A program made the position numbers and the translations under genes. DNA of 64,000 nt from [Mycobacterium] crassicus (GTDB lineage Bacteria; Actinomycetota; Actinomycetes; Mycobacteriales; Mycobacteriaceae): assembly GCF_020181615.1 (NCBI RefSeq), contig NZ_CP084029.1:2448782-2512781 (forward strand). Reading direction: 5' to 3'. This document shows, piece after piece, positions 9,871 through 16,379 of the stretch (positions are counted from its first letter, which is position 1; each line of letters begins with the position of its first letter). The notes beneath the pieces were generated by a model, which was given only the letters and a program-made list of their open reading frames with translations, was not told where the DNA came from and ran no database searches.

Positions 9871-10506
9871 TCAGGTCGACGGTTTCTCGGCGGTGTCGAG
9901 GGTTTCCAGCACAACCTCGGCGACCCGACGCATGGTGGTCCGCTGGTCCATCGCCGCCCGCTGGATCCACTTGAACGCCTCCGGCTCGCTCAGGCCCTGC
10001 TTGGCCTGCAGCAGCCCCTTGGCCCGCTCGATGAGTTTGCGGGTCTCGAGTTGCTCCGAGAGGTTGCTGACTTCGCGTTCGAGCGCGGTGATCTCCTCCG
10101 ACCGGCTCAGAGCCAGCTCGATGGCCGGGACCAGATCACTGGCCGAGAACGGTTTGACCAGGTAGGCCATCGCCCCGGCGTCGCGGGCCCGCTCGACCAG
10201 TTCACGCTGGCTGAACGCGGTCAGCATGACGATCGGTGCGATGCGCTTGGCGGCGATCTCGGAGGCGGCGTCGATTCCGTCGCGCCGCGGCATCTTCACG
10301 TCGATGATCACCAGGTCCGGGCGCAACCGCTCGGCCAGCTCGACGGCTTCCTGGCCGTCGGCGGCCTCCCCCACAACGTCGTAGCCCTCTTCCCGCAGCA
10401 TCTCCGCCAGATCCAGTCGGATCAGGGACTCATCCTCGGCGATCACGACCCGCCGCGCCGGACGCGGTGCGGTGTCGGACTCGGGAGCGTGGTTTGACGC
10501 AGTCAT
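9871..10506 (-). CDS. pdtaR: ANTAR-domain response regulator PdtaR
   Basis: An RNA-binding response regulator (Rv1626 type), phosphorylated by the histidine kinase PdtaS and acting by antitermination. The receiver domain covers about residues 20-135: acidic pocket AEDESLIRLD, phospho-acceptor Asp in LVIIDVKMPRRDG, switch Thr in MLTAFS, and conserved Lys in YLVKPF. A coiled linker and the ANTAR three-helix domain follow (ERAKGLLQAKQGLSEPEAF and on). ATG 10506 gives 211 residues; the frame is open further upstream, but that part would overlap the tRNA gene. Divergent from tRNA-Leu. pafA is its neighbour here, unlike in M. tuberculosis. Confidence 0.96.
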   Translation of the reverse strand: MTASNHAPESDTAPRPARRVVIAEDESLIRLDLAEMLREEGYDVVGEAADGQEAVELAERLRPDLVIIDVKMPRRDGIDAASEIAAKRIAPIVMLTAFSQRELVERARDAGAMAYLVKPFSASDLVPAIELALSRSEEITALEREVSNLSEQLETRKLIERAKGLLQAKQGLSEPEAFKWIQRAAMDQRTTMRRVAEVVLETLDTAEKPST

Positions 10507-10557
10507 CGCCCTATTCTCTCGCGGCTGCCGGTGGCGGCAACCCCTCGGGGCATCGTC

Positions 10558-10563
10558 TAGGGT
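10558..10563 (+). promoter_or_regulatory. -10 hexamer of the tRNA-Leu gene
   Basis: TAGGGT ends 23 nt before the first base of the tRNA, leaving room for a transcription start near 10570 and a short 5' leader. Confidence 0.45.
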
Positions 10564-10586
10564 GGGAGACCGCGCGCAAGCGCCGG

Positions 10587-10663
10587 GCCCTCGTATCCCA
10601 ACTGGCAGAGGAAACGGATTCAAAACCCGTACAGTGTGAGTTCGAATCTCACCGAGGGCACCA
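10587..10663 (+). tRNA. tRNA-Leu (anticodon CAA), short variable loop, CCA encoded
   Basis: A full cloverleaf can be drawn. The acceptor stem GCCCTCG (10587-10593) pairs with CGAGGGC (10653-10659). The D arm has a TCC/GGA stem. The anticodon loop TTCAAAA gives CAA at 10621-10623; its stem has an A-C mismatch at the loop end. The T arm is GTGAG-TTCGAAT-CTCAC (10636-10652), the discriminator is A10660, and CCA is encoded. The variable region is only ACAGT (5 nt), whereas tRNA-Leu normally has a long class II arm. As I recall, a 74-nt tRNA-Leu is annotated beside Rv1626 in M. tuberculosis too. Its 3' half is the attachment site of the adjacent island. Confidence 0.93.
10619..10663 (+). repeat. 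attL: 45-bp direct repeat in the 3' half of tRNA-Leu
   Basis: The last 45 bases of the tRNA, from the anticodon loop through CCA, recur without mismatch at 13743-13787. The identity ends sharply on both sides (10618 A versus T; 10664 C versus G). This is the classic footprint of integrase-mediated insertion at a tRNA 3' end. Confidence 0.92.
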
Positions 10664-10711
10664 CAGCTAGATCAAAAGTCTTGCAGGTCAAGACACTTTT
10701 TCAGTAGTTCG

Positions 10712-10981
10712 CTAAATCGTTTGCCCACGCCGTGCCCACAATTTGCCCACATACTCGTCTAGACGGTCGGCCACGACGGATGGGTCGGAGTCGAACAGGT
10801 CGGCGTACACGTCCAATGTCATGGCCGCGCTGGCGTACCCGAGCATCCGATGAACGACCAGCACGTTTGCACCCGCGCTGATCGCCAACGACGTGGCGCT
10901 ATGGCGTAGCGCGAGCGCCGTGATTACTGCGTCGTGGGGTCCGCAGGCCAGCTTGGTTCTGGACGGCGCGCTGGAGCCGCA
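10712..10981 (-). pseudogene. Tyrosine recombinase (phage integrase), C-terminal remnant
   Basis: An 89-residue open stretch bounded upstream by an in-frame stop at 10982-10984. It contains the C-terminal catalytic region of a mycobacteriophage-type integrase: ALRHSATSLAISAGANV with the RxxH-like box, HRMLGYASAAMTLDVYADL with the nucleophilic Tyr, then a normal-looking end. The position usually filled by His or Trp (LGH) is Tyr here, and HDLRH is interrupted (HDAVITALALRH). The N-terminal two thirds are missing, so the element cannot excise with this gene. Its 3' end points at attL, the usual place for the integrase of a tRNA-targeting element. Confidence 0.82.
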
Positions 10982-11174
10982 CTACGGAAACGGTCGCTTG
11001 AGCCACTACGAAATGGTTGCCAAAGCGATCTAGCGCCGAAAGGCCGTATCTAACTTGGAATCCCACGAGGTCAAACCCTCAAATTCATGTTCTGTCCGCG
11101 CAGGGCCAGGAACCGCCAGGACCGCCACATTCCCTATCTAGGCGCGAGCCGGTTACCTGCCTCGCGGGATTCCA

Positions 11175-11630
11175 TCACCCTGTCGAGTGGCATCCGGTGG
11201 TTGCGCTACTGCCTTCGGGGTACAAAGTATATTTCACATTAAGGCCGGTATCGTTCGCTTTGAGGCCCAAACGTGTGACAGCCACGAGCGCTGACGCTTT
11301 GCCTGGCTCGGGGAACCCCCACCACCAACTAGTACCGACTTCGCCAGTTGTTACCTCGCAAAACGGAATACCGTTGAACGGCTCCCCGACCGGAAAATTA
11401 CTCTCAACCCAATTAGACATTTCTGTTTTCGCGGCGGATGCCACGTATCTATACAGCAAGGAAAACGGTGGGTAATCGCCGTCTTGTATTTGAACCCCGC
11501 TTGGCGGCGTAGGCCACATCCGCAATTCCGCCATGGCAGGGCTGTCCGCGTCTGGCTCCCCGACCGCCGGGGCCGGGACCGCCAACCCGGCTGCCAAGAC
11601 CGCCGCCACGACGACCACGGGTGCTCTCAT
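11175..11630 (-). CDS. Small secreted protein of unknown function (island)
   Basis: 151 residues. A Sec signal peptide is clear: RAP at the start, hydrophobic core VVVVAAVLAAGLAVPA, and a likely AxA cleavage near residue 23-25. The mature part has two cysteines (PFCEV and TGCHS) near residues 109 and 147 that could form a disulfide, and an aromatic WWWGFPEPG stretch. I recognise no family. Third-position GC is lower than in the flanking core genes, in line with recent acquisition. The region 10982-11174 downstream of it holds no gene I can support. Confidence 0.6.
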   Translation of the reverse strand: MRAPVVVVAAVLAAGLAVPAPAVGEPDADSPAMAELRMWPTPPSGVQIQDGDYPPFSLLYRYVASAAKTEMSNWVESNFPVGEPFNGIPFCEVTTGEVGTSWWWGFPEPGKASALVAVTRLGLKANDTGLNVKYTLYPEGSSATTGCHSTG

Positions 11631-11772
11631 GGGCCGATGCTACGGGAGCCGACCACCGTGCCCACCCCGCTCCTACAAACTACCCATAAAAGCCGTGATT
11701 TCCCTTGATCTGACTTGAAGTGTTTTCGCAACTAAAACGGTATTTTTTGCTTTGACCAGCACCGCGAAAAGC

Positions 11773-11798
11773 AGCTCGAATCCCACCGAGGGCACCAC
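11773..11798 (+). repeat. Third att-like copy (tRNA-Leu 3' end, 24/26 identical)
   Basis: It matches tRNA positions 10639-10664 with two mismatches (T to C at two sites) and includes the T loop, the 3' acceptor strand, the CCA and the next base. It lies inside the island and does not belong to an intact tRNA. The surrounding 11631-11843 has no gene. Confidence 0.8.
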
Positions 11799-11843
11799 GA
11801 ACTAGCAGTTCAGAAGAGACTTCACCAGCGCGGAGCGGCTGTT

Positions 11844-12431
11844 TTAGGTCGATACGGTCTTCCGCTTGAGCTTCTGGCCGCAGTGGTCACAGACAAGAGA
11901 CTGCTGCGCGACGGGAACGGCCTGCGAGTGTTGGCATTTGAAACATTTCACCCGCACTACGTTGTCATCCTCCGAAGTCAACGCAGGCACCGATGCTCGG
12001 CTTTGCTCTGGCGTCTTCGGTGCGGTGGCGCGGTCGACCCGTGTCTCATCGCGCCGGAACAGGTATATGCCGATCACTTCGCCGGTCACAACCACATGTT
12101 GACCGGACGCCAGGAATTTGTCGCGGCTGTTCTGACCGGTCTGGATGTAGACCCAGTCGGCATGCAGCAGGTGCCAGCCAGTCTCTTCGATCTGACCCAG
12201 CAGGTCCGTTCGGGTCAGTTTCCGGCGAATCGTTCCTTTGGTGGCGGAGTTGAATGCCGCATTGGTGAAGCCCGTGATCGACGAGTGAGGTATCTCGATC
12301 TGGAAGAACTCATCGCCTCGCGCAAAAGCTTGTGCGGCCTTGCCTTGTGGTGATGCCCAGTATGCGGCTTCGGCCCTTCTCGCTGCGTCGGCTGCGCGTT
12401 CTTCGTCGGTCTTCGTGCTAAACAGCGCCAT
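11844..12431 (-). CDS. Hypothetical protein with C-terminal zinc ribbon (island)
   Basis: 195 residues. The N-terminal 40 are Ala/Arg-rich and probably helical (DEERAADAARRAEAAYWAS). A central domain of about 100 residues has no family I can name (FFQIEIPHSSITGF, LLHADWVYIQTGQ). The last 35 residues contain CFKCQH and CDHCGQ, a four-cysteine zinc ribbon resembling those of nucleic-acid-binding or chaperone proteins. No signal peptide, so presumably cytoplasmic. It lies between the third att copy and the PASTA lipoprotein gene. Confidence 0.65.
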   Translation of the reverse strand: MALFSTKTDEERAADAARRAEAAYWASPQGKAAQAFARGDEFFQIEIPHSSITGFTNAAFNSATKGTIRRKLTRTDLLGQIEETGWHLLHADWVYIQTGQNSRDKFLASGQHVVVTGEVIGIYLFRRDETRVDRATAPKTPEQSRASVPALTSEDDNVVRVKCFKCQHSQAVPVAQQSLVCDHCGQKLKRKTVST

Positions 12432-12592
12432 TGTCCGATCCCTTCAGTCGAATCAAGCTGGTTTCTCCCGCGGGCGAATACCCCCACGCGGCAGGATGCC
12501 GGGCTGTTCAGCACCGCCATTCGAGAAACTTTGAACGCTAGTTCTGCAGCGCCTACGCATAACAGCCGTTGGATGCGGTCGGGCCGTTGTGA

Positions 12593-13000
12593 TCAGTCCT
12601 TGTAGACTTTCATTATTACTGGGGCATTAGCGTCGACAACGCTCCCGGGCGGAGGCTCGATGCTCACAACCGTCCAGTTCGCCGCATTGAACACATTCTG
12701 GTATTTGGGATTCGCCGACGAGAGCGACACGTCGGTAAGGCCGAGTTGTTCGAGAGTCTTACGAGCAATCCGGGCATTCTGGCCTTGGACCTCAGGAATC
12801 GTGATCTCTCTTGCGACGGATTCTGGCGTACTGCTCGCAGGCCCGGTTTCGGACCACCTGGACGCAACGGAGGGCTGGGTGACGGTCACGTTTTGGGTGA
12901 CTGTCGCGGGCAGGGTCGACCTTTCCGGTTGGCCACCGCAGCCAGTGAGGAGAGCTGCCGCGACCGCTGCTGCTGCAGCGCCATAGCTAGTCGTTTTCAC
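12593..13000 (-). CDS. Lipoprotein with one PASTA domain (island)
   Basis: 135 residues from GTG 13000. A short signal peptide (KTTSYGAAAAAVAAALLTGC) ends in a lipobox, with Cys near residue 21 as the lipid anchor. A Thr/Ser-rich linker follows (LPATVTQNVTVTQPS), then a single PASTA domain of about 65 residues from EITIPEVQGQNARIA to the end (PPPGSVVDANAPVIMKVY). In Ser/Thr kinases and penicillin-binding proteins PASTA domains bind muropeptides or the cell wall; here one is lipid-anchored alone. ATG 13033 is an alternative start, but it would overlap the upstream gene and give a poor signal peptide. Confidence 0.75.
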   Translation of the reverse strand: MKTTSYGAAAAAVAAALLTGCGGQPERSTLPATVTQNVTVTQPSVASRWSETGPASSTPESVAREITIPEVQGQNARIARKTLEQLGLTDVSLSSANPKYQNVFNAANWTVVSIEPPPGSVVDANAPVIMKVYKD

Positions 13001-13025
13001 GGCCCCGGAGTCCGTGGCTGATGCT

Positions 13026-13340
13026 CTAGACACCAGCGGGCGACAGCGCGGCGTAGTGGACGTTGACCATTCTCGCGTAGTCCGGAATCGGTATCATCGT
13101 TCGACCGTCGACCGAGTAGTTCTCGATCATTCCGCCACTGACATCGCAGGTGTAGTCGGAGCAAACCTCGACGTAGCCTCCCGTCGAGTCCGTTGGGTTT
13201 GCCCAGTAGTAACCGGGCGTGATGTCGTCCGGAACCAGAAGTGCACCGGTCGACGGATAGGCGTTGGAAGGCGCGGCAAGCAGTATCGCCATTACCGTGC
13301 TGCCTACGGCGATAGTACTCATTACAGTGCGAGCGAACAC
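13026..13340 (-). CDS. Small secreted protein (island)
   Basis: 104 residues. The signal peptide runs over residues 1-27 (FARTVMSTIAVGSTVMAILL, cleavage after SNA). The mature part is about 77 residues with a Cys pair (VCSDYTCDV), typical of the small disulfide-containing mycobacterial exported proteins, but I cannot assign a family. It lies 25 bp upstream of the lipoprotein gene on the same strand; the two may form an operon. Confidence 0.65.
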   Translation of the reverse strand: MFARTVMSTIAVGSTVMAILLAAPSNAYPSTGALLVPDDITPGYYWANPTDSTGGYVEVCSDYTCDVSGGMIENYSVDGRTMIPIPDYARMVNVHYAALSPAGV

Positions 13341-13742
13341 GCCACCTCCCAGTAGTTCCGATAGTTACAAACAAAGACACTTGTCGCGGAGAAACCATAC
13401 CCGATACGGGAGCATTGTTTACATACATAGGCAGATGTTCGCGAGCGAGGCAATCCCTGCGGGCTCGGGGAGCCGCGGCGGCGGTGCGTGCGGTCCCGCG
13501 CTAGAGGCTGTCAGTACGTGACCCGTACCAGCTCATGACAGCCTATGCCGTCCTACGATTTCGTCGTTCAAGCGCCGATGCCAGCCCGCAGGCAGTCCGG
13601 ACGTTATCACTCAGTCATCACAGCGCCCCACTGGTGGCAGATGGGTACAACGCGATTTGACCTGGCGTTGCGCTCGGTTGTTCACCGGCCGTCACCATTG
13701 ACCGCAAATACCCACAACCTGCGGGTTTCGTGCTGGGACCAT
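13341..13742. other. Gene-free end of the island
   Basis: About 400 bp between the last island gene and attR. The short ORFs across it run into the att repeat and show no domain, ribosome site or codon bias typical of a gene. I see no RNA gene or strong terminator here. Confidence 0.5.
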
Positions 13743-13787
13743 TTCAAAACCCGTACAGTGTGAGTTCGAATCTCACCGAGGGCACCA
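13743..13787 (+). repeat. attR: second copy of the 45-bp tRNA-Leu 3' repeat
   Basis: Identical to 10619-10663. There is no acceptor 5' strand or D arm upstream of it, so it is not a tRNA gene. It marks the right end of the island; core genes resume at 13827. Confidence 0.92.
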
Positions 13788-13826
13788 GAAGCGCCGGCTG
13801 ACGATCTACCGTTCAGCGCCGTCGTA

Positions 13827-14237
13827 TCAATCGATCTGCGGGACCAGCTCCGCGAGCCGGGGCAGCACTCCGTCGCGCCAGCCCGGACCCATCCGTTCGC
13901 ACGCGTCCCGGTCGCGCTTGTCATCGAGATCGAAGCCGGAATGCTCCAGCAGCAGCCGGGTGCCGCGCCCCTCGGGGACCAGTCGCCAGGTCAGTGTCCA
14001 GGCGTCGTTGAAGGTGTAGACGAACCGTTCGTGCGGCACGGACTCCACCACTCGGCACGGGATGGATCCGAAGCCGGGCATCTGAAGGTGGAATTCGTGT
14101 CCGACGGTCTCGGCGATGTCGCCTGGTGCCCACCACTTCTCGTGCAGCCCCGGTTCTGTCAGGGCGCGCCAGACTTTCGCGGGCGGGGCGTCGATGAATT
14201 GATCGACGGAGATGGCGCCGGTGCGGGCGTATGTCAT
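13827..14237 (-). CDS. SRPBCC/AHSA1-family protein
   Basis: 136 residues of the START-like SRPBCC fold (activator of Hsp90 ATPase homologue 1 type): SVDQFIDAPPAKVWRALTEP at the start, then HEKWWAPGD, CRVVESVPHERFVYTF and TRLLLEHSGFDLDDKRD. These proteins bind hydrophobic ligands. Start is at ATG 14237, overlapping the ArsR stop as ATGA; the longer open frame to 14318 overlaps the regulator and is rejected. The ArsR plus AHSA1 pairing is a very common two-gene operon in actinobacteria. Confidence 0.87.
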   Translation of the reverse strand: MTYARTGAISVDQFIDAPPAKVWRALTEPGLHEKWWAPGDIAETVGHEFHLQMPGFGSIPCRVVESVPHERFVYTFNDAWTLTWRLVPEGRGTRLLLEHSGFDLDDKRDRDACERMGPGWRDGVLPRLAELVPQID

Positions 14238-14551
14238 TGAGGCTCCTCCTCGTTCTCCAAGAGTTCGGCCATGCTGCGCAGCCGCTCGCGCCAGAAGCTC
14301 TCGAACGGATGCAGCCACGCGCTGACCTGCTCTAACGGTGCGGGTTCGATGTGATAGATCCGCTGGCGGCCGACCGCTTCGTCTCGAACGAGCGCCGCGC
14401 GACGCAGGACCTGCAGGTGTTCGGCGACAGCGGGACGGCTCAGATCGAATTGCGCGGCCAGGTCGCCGGCGGTCCTCGGTCCGTCTGCCAACAGCTCAAG
14501 CAGGCGTCGCCGGGCCGGGCTGGCCATAGCCATGAAGACGTCTTCGGGCAT
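14234..14551 (-). CDS. ArsR-family winged-helix repressor
   Basis: 105 residues. A winged helix-turn-helix is visible: ASPARRRLLELLADGPRTAG, then DLAAQFDLSRPAVAEHLQVL as the recognition region, and the wing VGRQRIYHIEP. No metal-binding CxC motif is present, so it belongs to the non-metal ArsR group usually found with SRPBCC partners. It is the first gene of the pair and probably represses its own operon. The AT-rich stretch 14552-14603, with TCGGAGTTTTCCGACATG, contains a short inverted repeat (TCGGA/TCCGA) that could be its operator. Confidence 0.88.
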   Translation of the reverse strand: MPEDVFMAMASPARRRLLELLADGPRTAGDLAAQFDLSRPAVAEHLQVLRRAALVRDEAVGRQRIYHIEPAPLEQVSAWLHPFESFWRERLRSMAELLENEEEPQ

Positions 14552-14603
14552 GCCGAAACTTTATGTCGGAGTTTTCCGACATGTCAACAATATCCGACGT
14601 ATC

Positions 14604-14930
14604 TCAGCGCGGCGAATACATGATCACACCCACCCCGATCAGGCAGATCAGGGCGCCCAGGACATCGGCGCGGTCCGGCCGGAATCCGTCGAATGCCATG
14701 CCCCACGCCAGCGAGCCGGCGACGAACACCCCGCCGTAGGCGGCCAGAATCCGGCCGAACTGGGCATCAGGCTGCAAAGTGGCGACGAAGCCGTACAGAC
14801 CCAGTGCGATCACCCCTGCCCCGGCCCACAGCAGACCGCGGTGTTCGCGCACGCCCTGCCATACCAGCCAGGCACCGCCGATCTCCGCGATGGCGGCCAG
14901 GACGAACAGCGCAACGGAACGAAGGACCAT
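14604..14930 (-). CDS. YnfA/UPF0060-family membrane protein
   Basis: 108 residues, four transmembrane helices. The family pattern is visible: [57 protein letters not shown], and [20 protein letters not shown]. It resembles Rv2639c and small multidrug resistance-like proteins; the transported substrate is not established. ATG 14930. Divergent from the adenylate cyclase gene, with 75 bp between. Confidence 0.9.
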   Translation of the reverse strand: MVLRSVALFVLAAIAEIGGAWLVWQGVREHRGLLWAGAGVIALGLYGFVATLQPDAQFGRILAAYGGVFVAGSLAWGMAFDGFRPDRADVLGALICLIGVGVIMYSPR

Positions 14931-14993
14931 GGCCCCCGACCATAACCGACCCCAGCCACTTCGCTAACCCACCGAACCCGCAGCTCACCGGAC

Positions 14994-14999
14994 TAAGCT
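14994..14999 (+). promoter_or_regulatory. -10 hexamer for cya
   Basis: TAAGCT, 6 nt before GTG 15006. Compatible with leaderless transcription, one base shorter than the commonest spacing. Confidence 0.45.
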
Positions 15000-15005
15000 G
15001 GCGAC

Positions 15006-16316
15006 GTGACGACCAAGCGGTTCCACCTGGCGCCTCTTGAGGGCCAGACGCCCTACCTGCGGTCGCACTGCGTTCCCGCCCGCACCCGGCACTACGCGGC
15101 ACGCCTGTCGTCACGACTGCGGATCCTCAAAGTCTGTGCCGGCCTCGCCGCTTTCATCAGTGCGACGTTCGGTCTGCTCGAGATCTGGGCCGACCCGGTC
15201 TATTGGTGGATCGGCGCCCTGAACCTGATCGCCGCCGCCGCCCTCGCGCTGACCCCGTTGCTCTACCGCTACGGCGAACTCATCGCTCCCCTGGCGTTCG
15301 TCGGCATCGCCTATCTGACGACGTTCACGGTGTGTTGGGTCGTCGGAACCAATTCGGGAATCCAGTTCTATCTCTTGGCCTCGGCAGCGATCAGTGTGCT
15401 GATTCTCGGTATCGACCGGATCGCCCTGGCCTCCTTCGTGGCCGGGATCGGTGCCGCGCTGGCGATCATCCTCGAGTTCACCGTTCCGGGTGACAACCTG
15501 GATCAGCCGGAGTGGCTGAGCGACCTGGCGTTCGTGCTGGTGGTGGTCTCGGCGTGCTTCATGCTGGTCGCCACCGTCTGGTACACCCTGCGCGAGACCT
15601 CCGACGCCGAGCAGGCCATGGAGGCCGAGTACGAACGGTCCGAGGCGCTGCTGGCCAACATCCTGCCCGCCACGGTCGCCGACCGGCTGAAGAATCCCGC
15701 CGTCGACGTGATCGCCGACAGCTATCCGGACGCCTCGGTGCTGTTCGCCGACATCGCCGACTTCACCCGGCGGGCCAGCCAGAGCGAGCCCGGCGAGTTG
15801 GTCGGGTTCCTCAACGACCTCTACACCGGCCTGGACCGCCTCGTCGATCAGCACGGGCTGGAGAAGATCAAGACCAGCGGCGACTCCTACATGGTGGTCA
15901 GCGGGGTGCCCGATCCGAATCCGGATCACCTGCACGCGTTGGCCCGACTCGCGCTCGACATCGTCGACACCATCGCGGCGCTGCGCGATCCGCAGGGCCA
16001 GCCGGTGACGTTGCGGATCGGCCTGGCCTCGGGCCCGGTGGTGGCCGGCGTGGTCGGCAACCTGCGCTTCTTCTACGACGTCTGGGGTGACGCGGTGAAC
16101 CTGGCCTCCCGGATGGAGTCGACCGGCGTCCCGAACCGCATTCAGGTGCCGCAGGACGTCTATGAGCGGCTGCGGAGCGATTTCGTCTTCGAGGAACGCG
16201 GCGACGTCGACGTCAAGGGCAAAGGTGTCATGCGCACCTGGTTCCTGACCGGTGCGCTGCCGGGAGCCTCGCGTGGTCGAGGACTGCTTTCGCTGTCGGT
16301 CACCCAGACGCCGTGA
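15006..16316 (+). CDS. cya: Membrane class III adenylate cyclase (Rv1625c type)
   Basis: 436 residues that convert ATP to cAMP. Six transmembrane helices (about residues 40-195) are followed by a cyclase transducer helix and a catalytic domain (about 230-415). Catalytic residues: metal Asp pair in VLFADIADFTRRA and KTSGDSYMVVSG, substrate Lys in LEKIKTSGD, and transition-state Asn/Arg in DVWGDAVNLASRMES. The single catalytic domain must homodimerise, as for the mycobacterial enzyme resembling half of a mammalian cyclase. The C-terminal tail after GALPGASRG is short and unstructured. In M. tuberculosis cydABDC separates it from tesB; here it does not. Confidence 0.95.
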   Translation: MTTKRFHLAPLEGQTPYLRSHCVPARTRHYAARLSSRLRILKVCAGLAAFISATFGLLEIWADPVYWWIGALNLIAAAALALTPLLYRYGELIAPLAFVGIAYLTTFTVCWVVGTNSGIQFYLLASAAISVLILGIDRIALASFVAGIGAALAIILEFTVPGDNLDQPEWLSDLAFVLVVVSACFMLVATVWYTLRETSDAEQAMEAEYERSEALLANILPATVADRLKNPAVDVIADSYPDASVLFADIADFTRRASQSEPGELVGFLNDLYTGLDRLVDQHGLEKIKTSGDSYMVVSGVPDPNPDHLHALARLALDIVDTIAALRDPQGQPVTLRIGLASGPVVAGVVGNLRFFYDVWGDAVNLASRMESTGVPNRIQVPQDVYERLRSDFVFEERGDVDVKGKGVMRTWFLTGALPGASRGRGLLSLSVTQTP

Positions 16317-16379
16317 CCGACGGTCCGGGGCTGCCGTAGGGTGCCGAGTCAGGCTGCCCCCAACGACGAGGATTTTTTG

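Larger units (their letters stand above)
10664..13787. mobile_element. Degraded integrative island of about 3.1 kb at tRNA-Leu
   Basis: It lies between the 45-bp repeats attL and attR. It carries a tyrosine-integrase remnant next to attL and four small genes, all on the minus strand. These include two with Sec signal peptides, a lipoprotein and a zinc-ribbon protein. By eye the segment is more AT-rich than its flanks, especially around 11.2-11.5, 11.7 and 13.35 kb. A third, diverged att-like copy at 11773-11798 divides it into two parts, suggesting two successive insertions followed by decay. No replication, packaging or conjugation gene is recognisable. Confidence 0.85.

Noticed and set aside
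10507-10623. N-terminal extension of pdtaR
   Set aside because: It would cross the tRNA-Leu gene, and the family starts shortly before the receiver domain.
13743-13787. Possible second tRNA-Leu gene
   Set aside because: Only the 3' half is present; no 5' acceptor strand or D arm upstream, so it is an att site.
13682-13924. Minus-strand ORF of 80 codons across attR
   Set aside because: It reads through the tRNA-derived repeat, giving the familiar spurious peptide EIRTHTVRVLK; no gene features.
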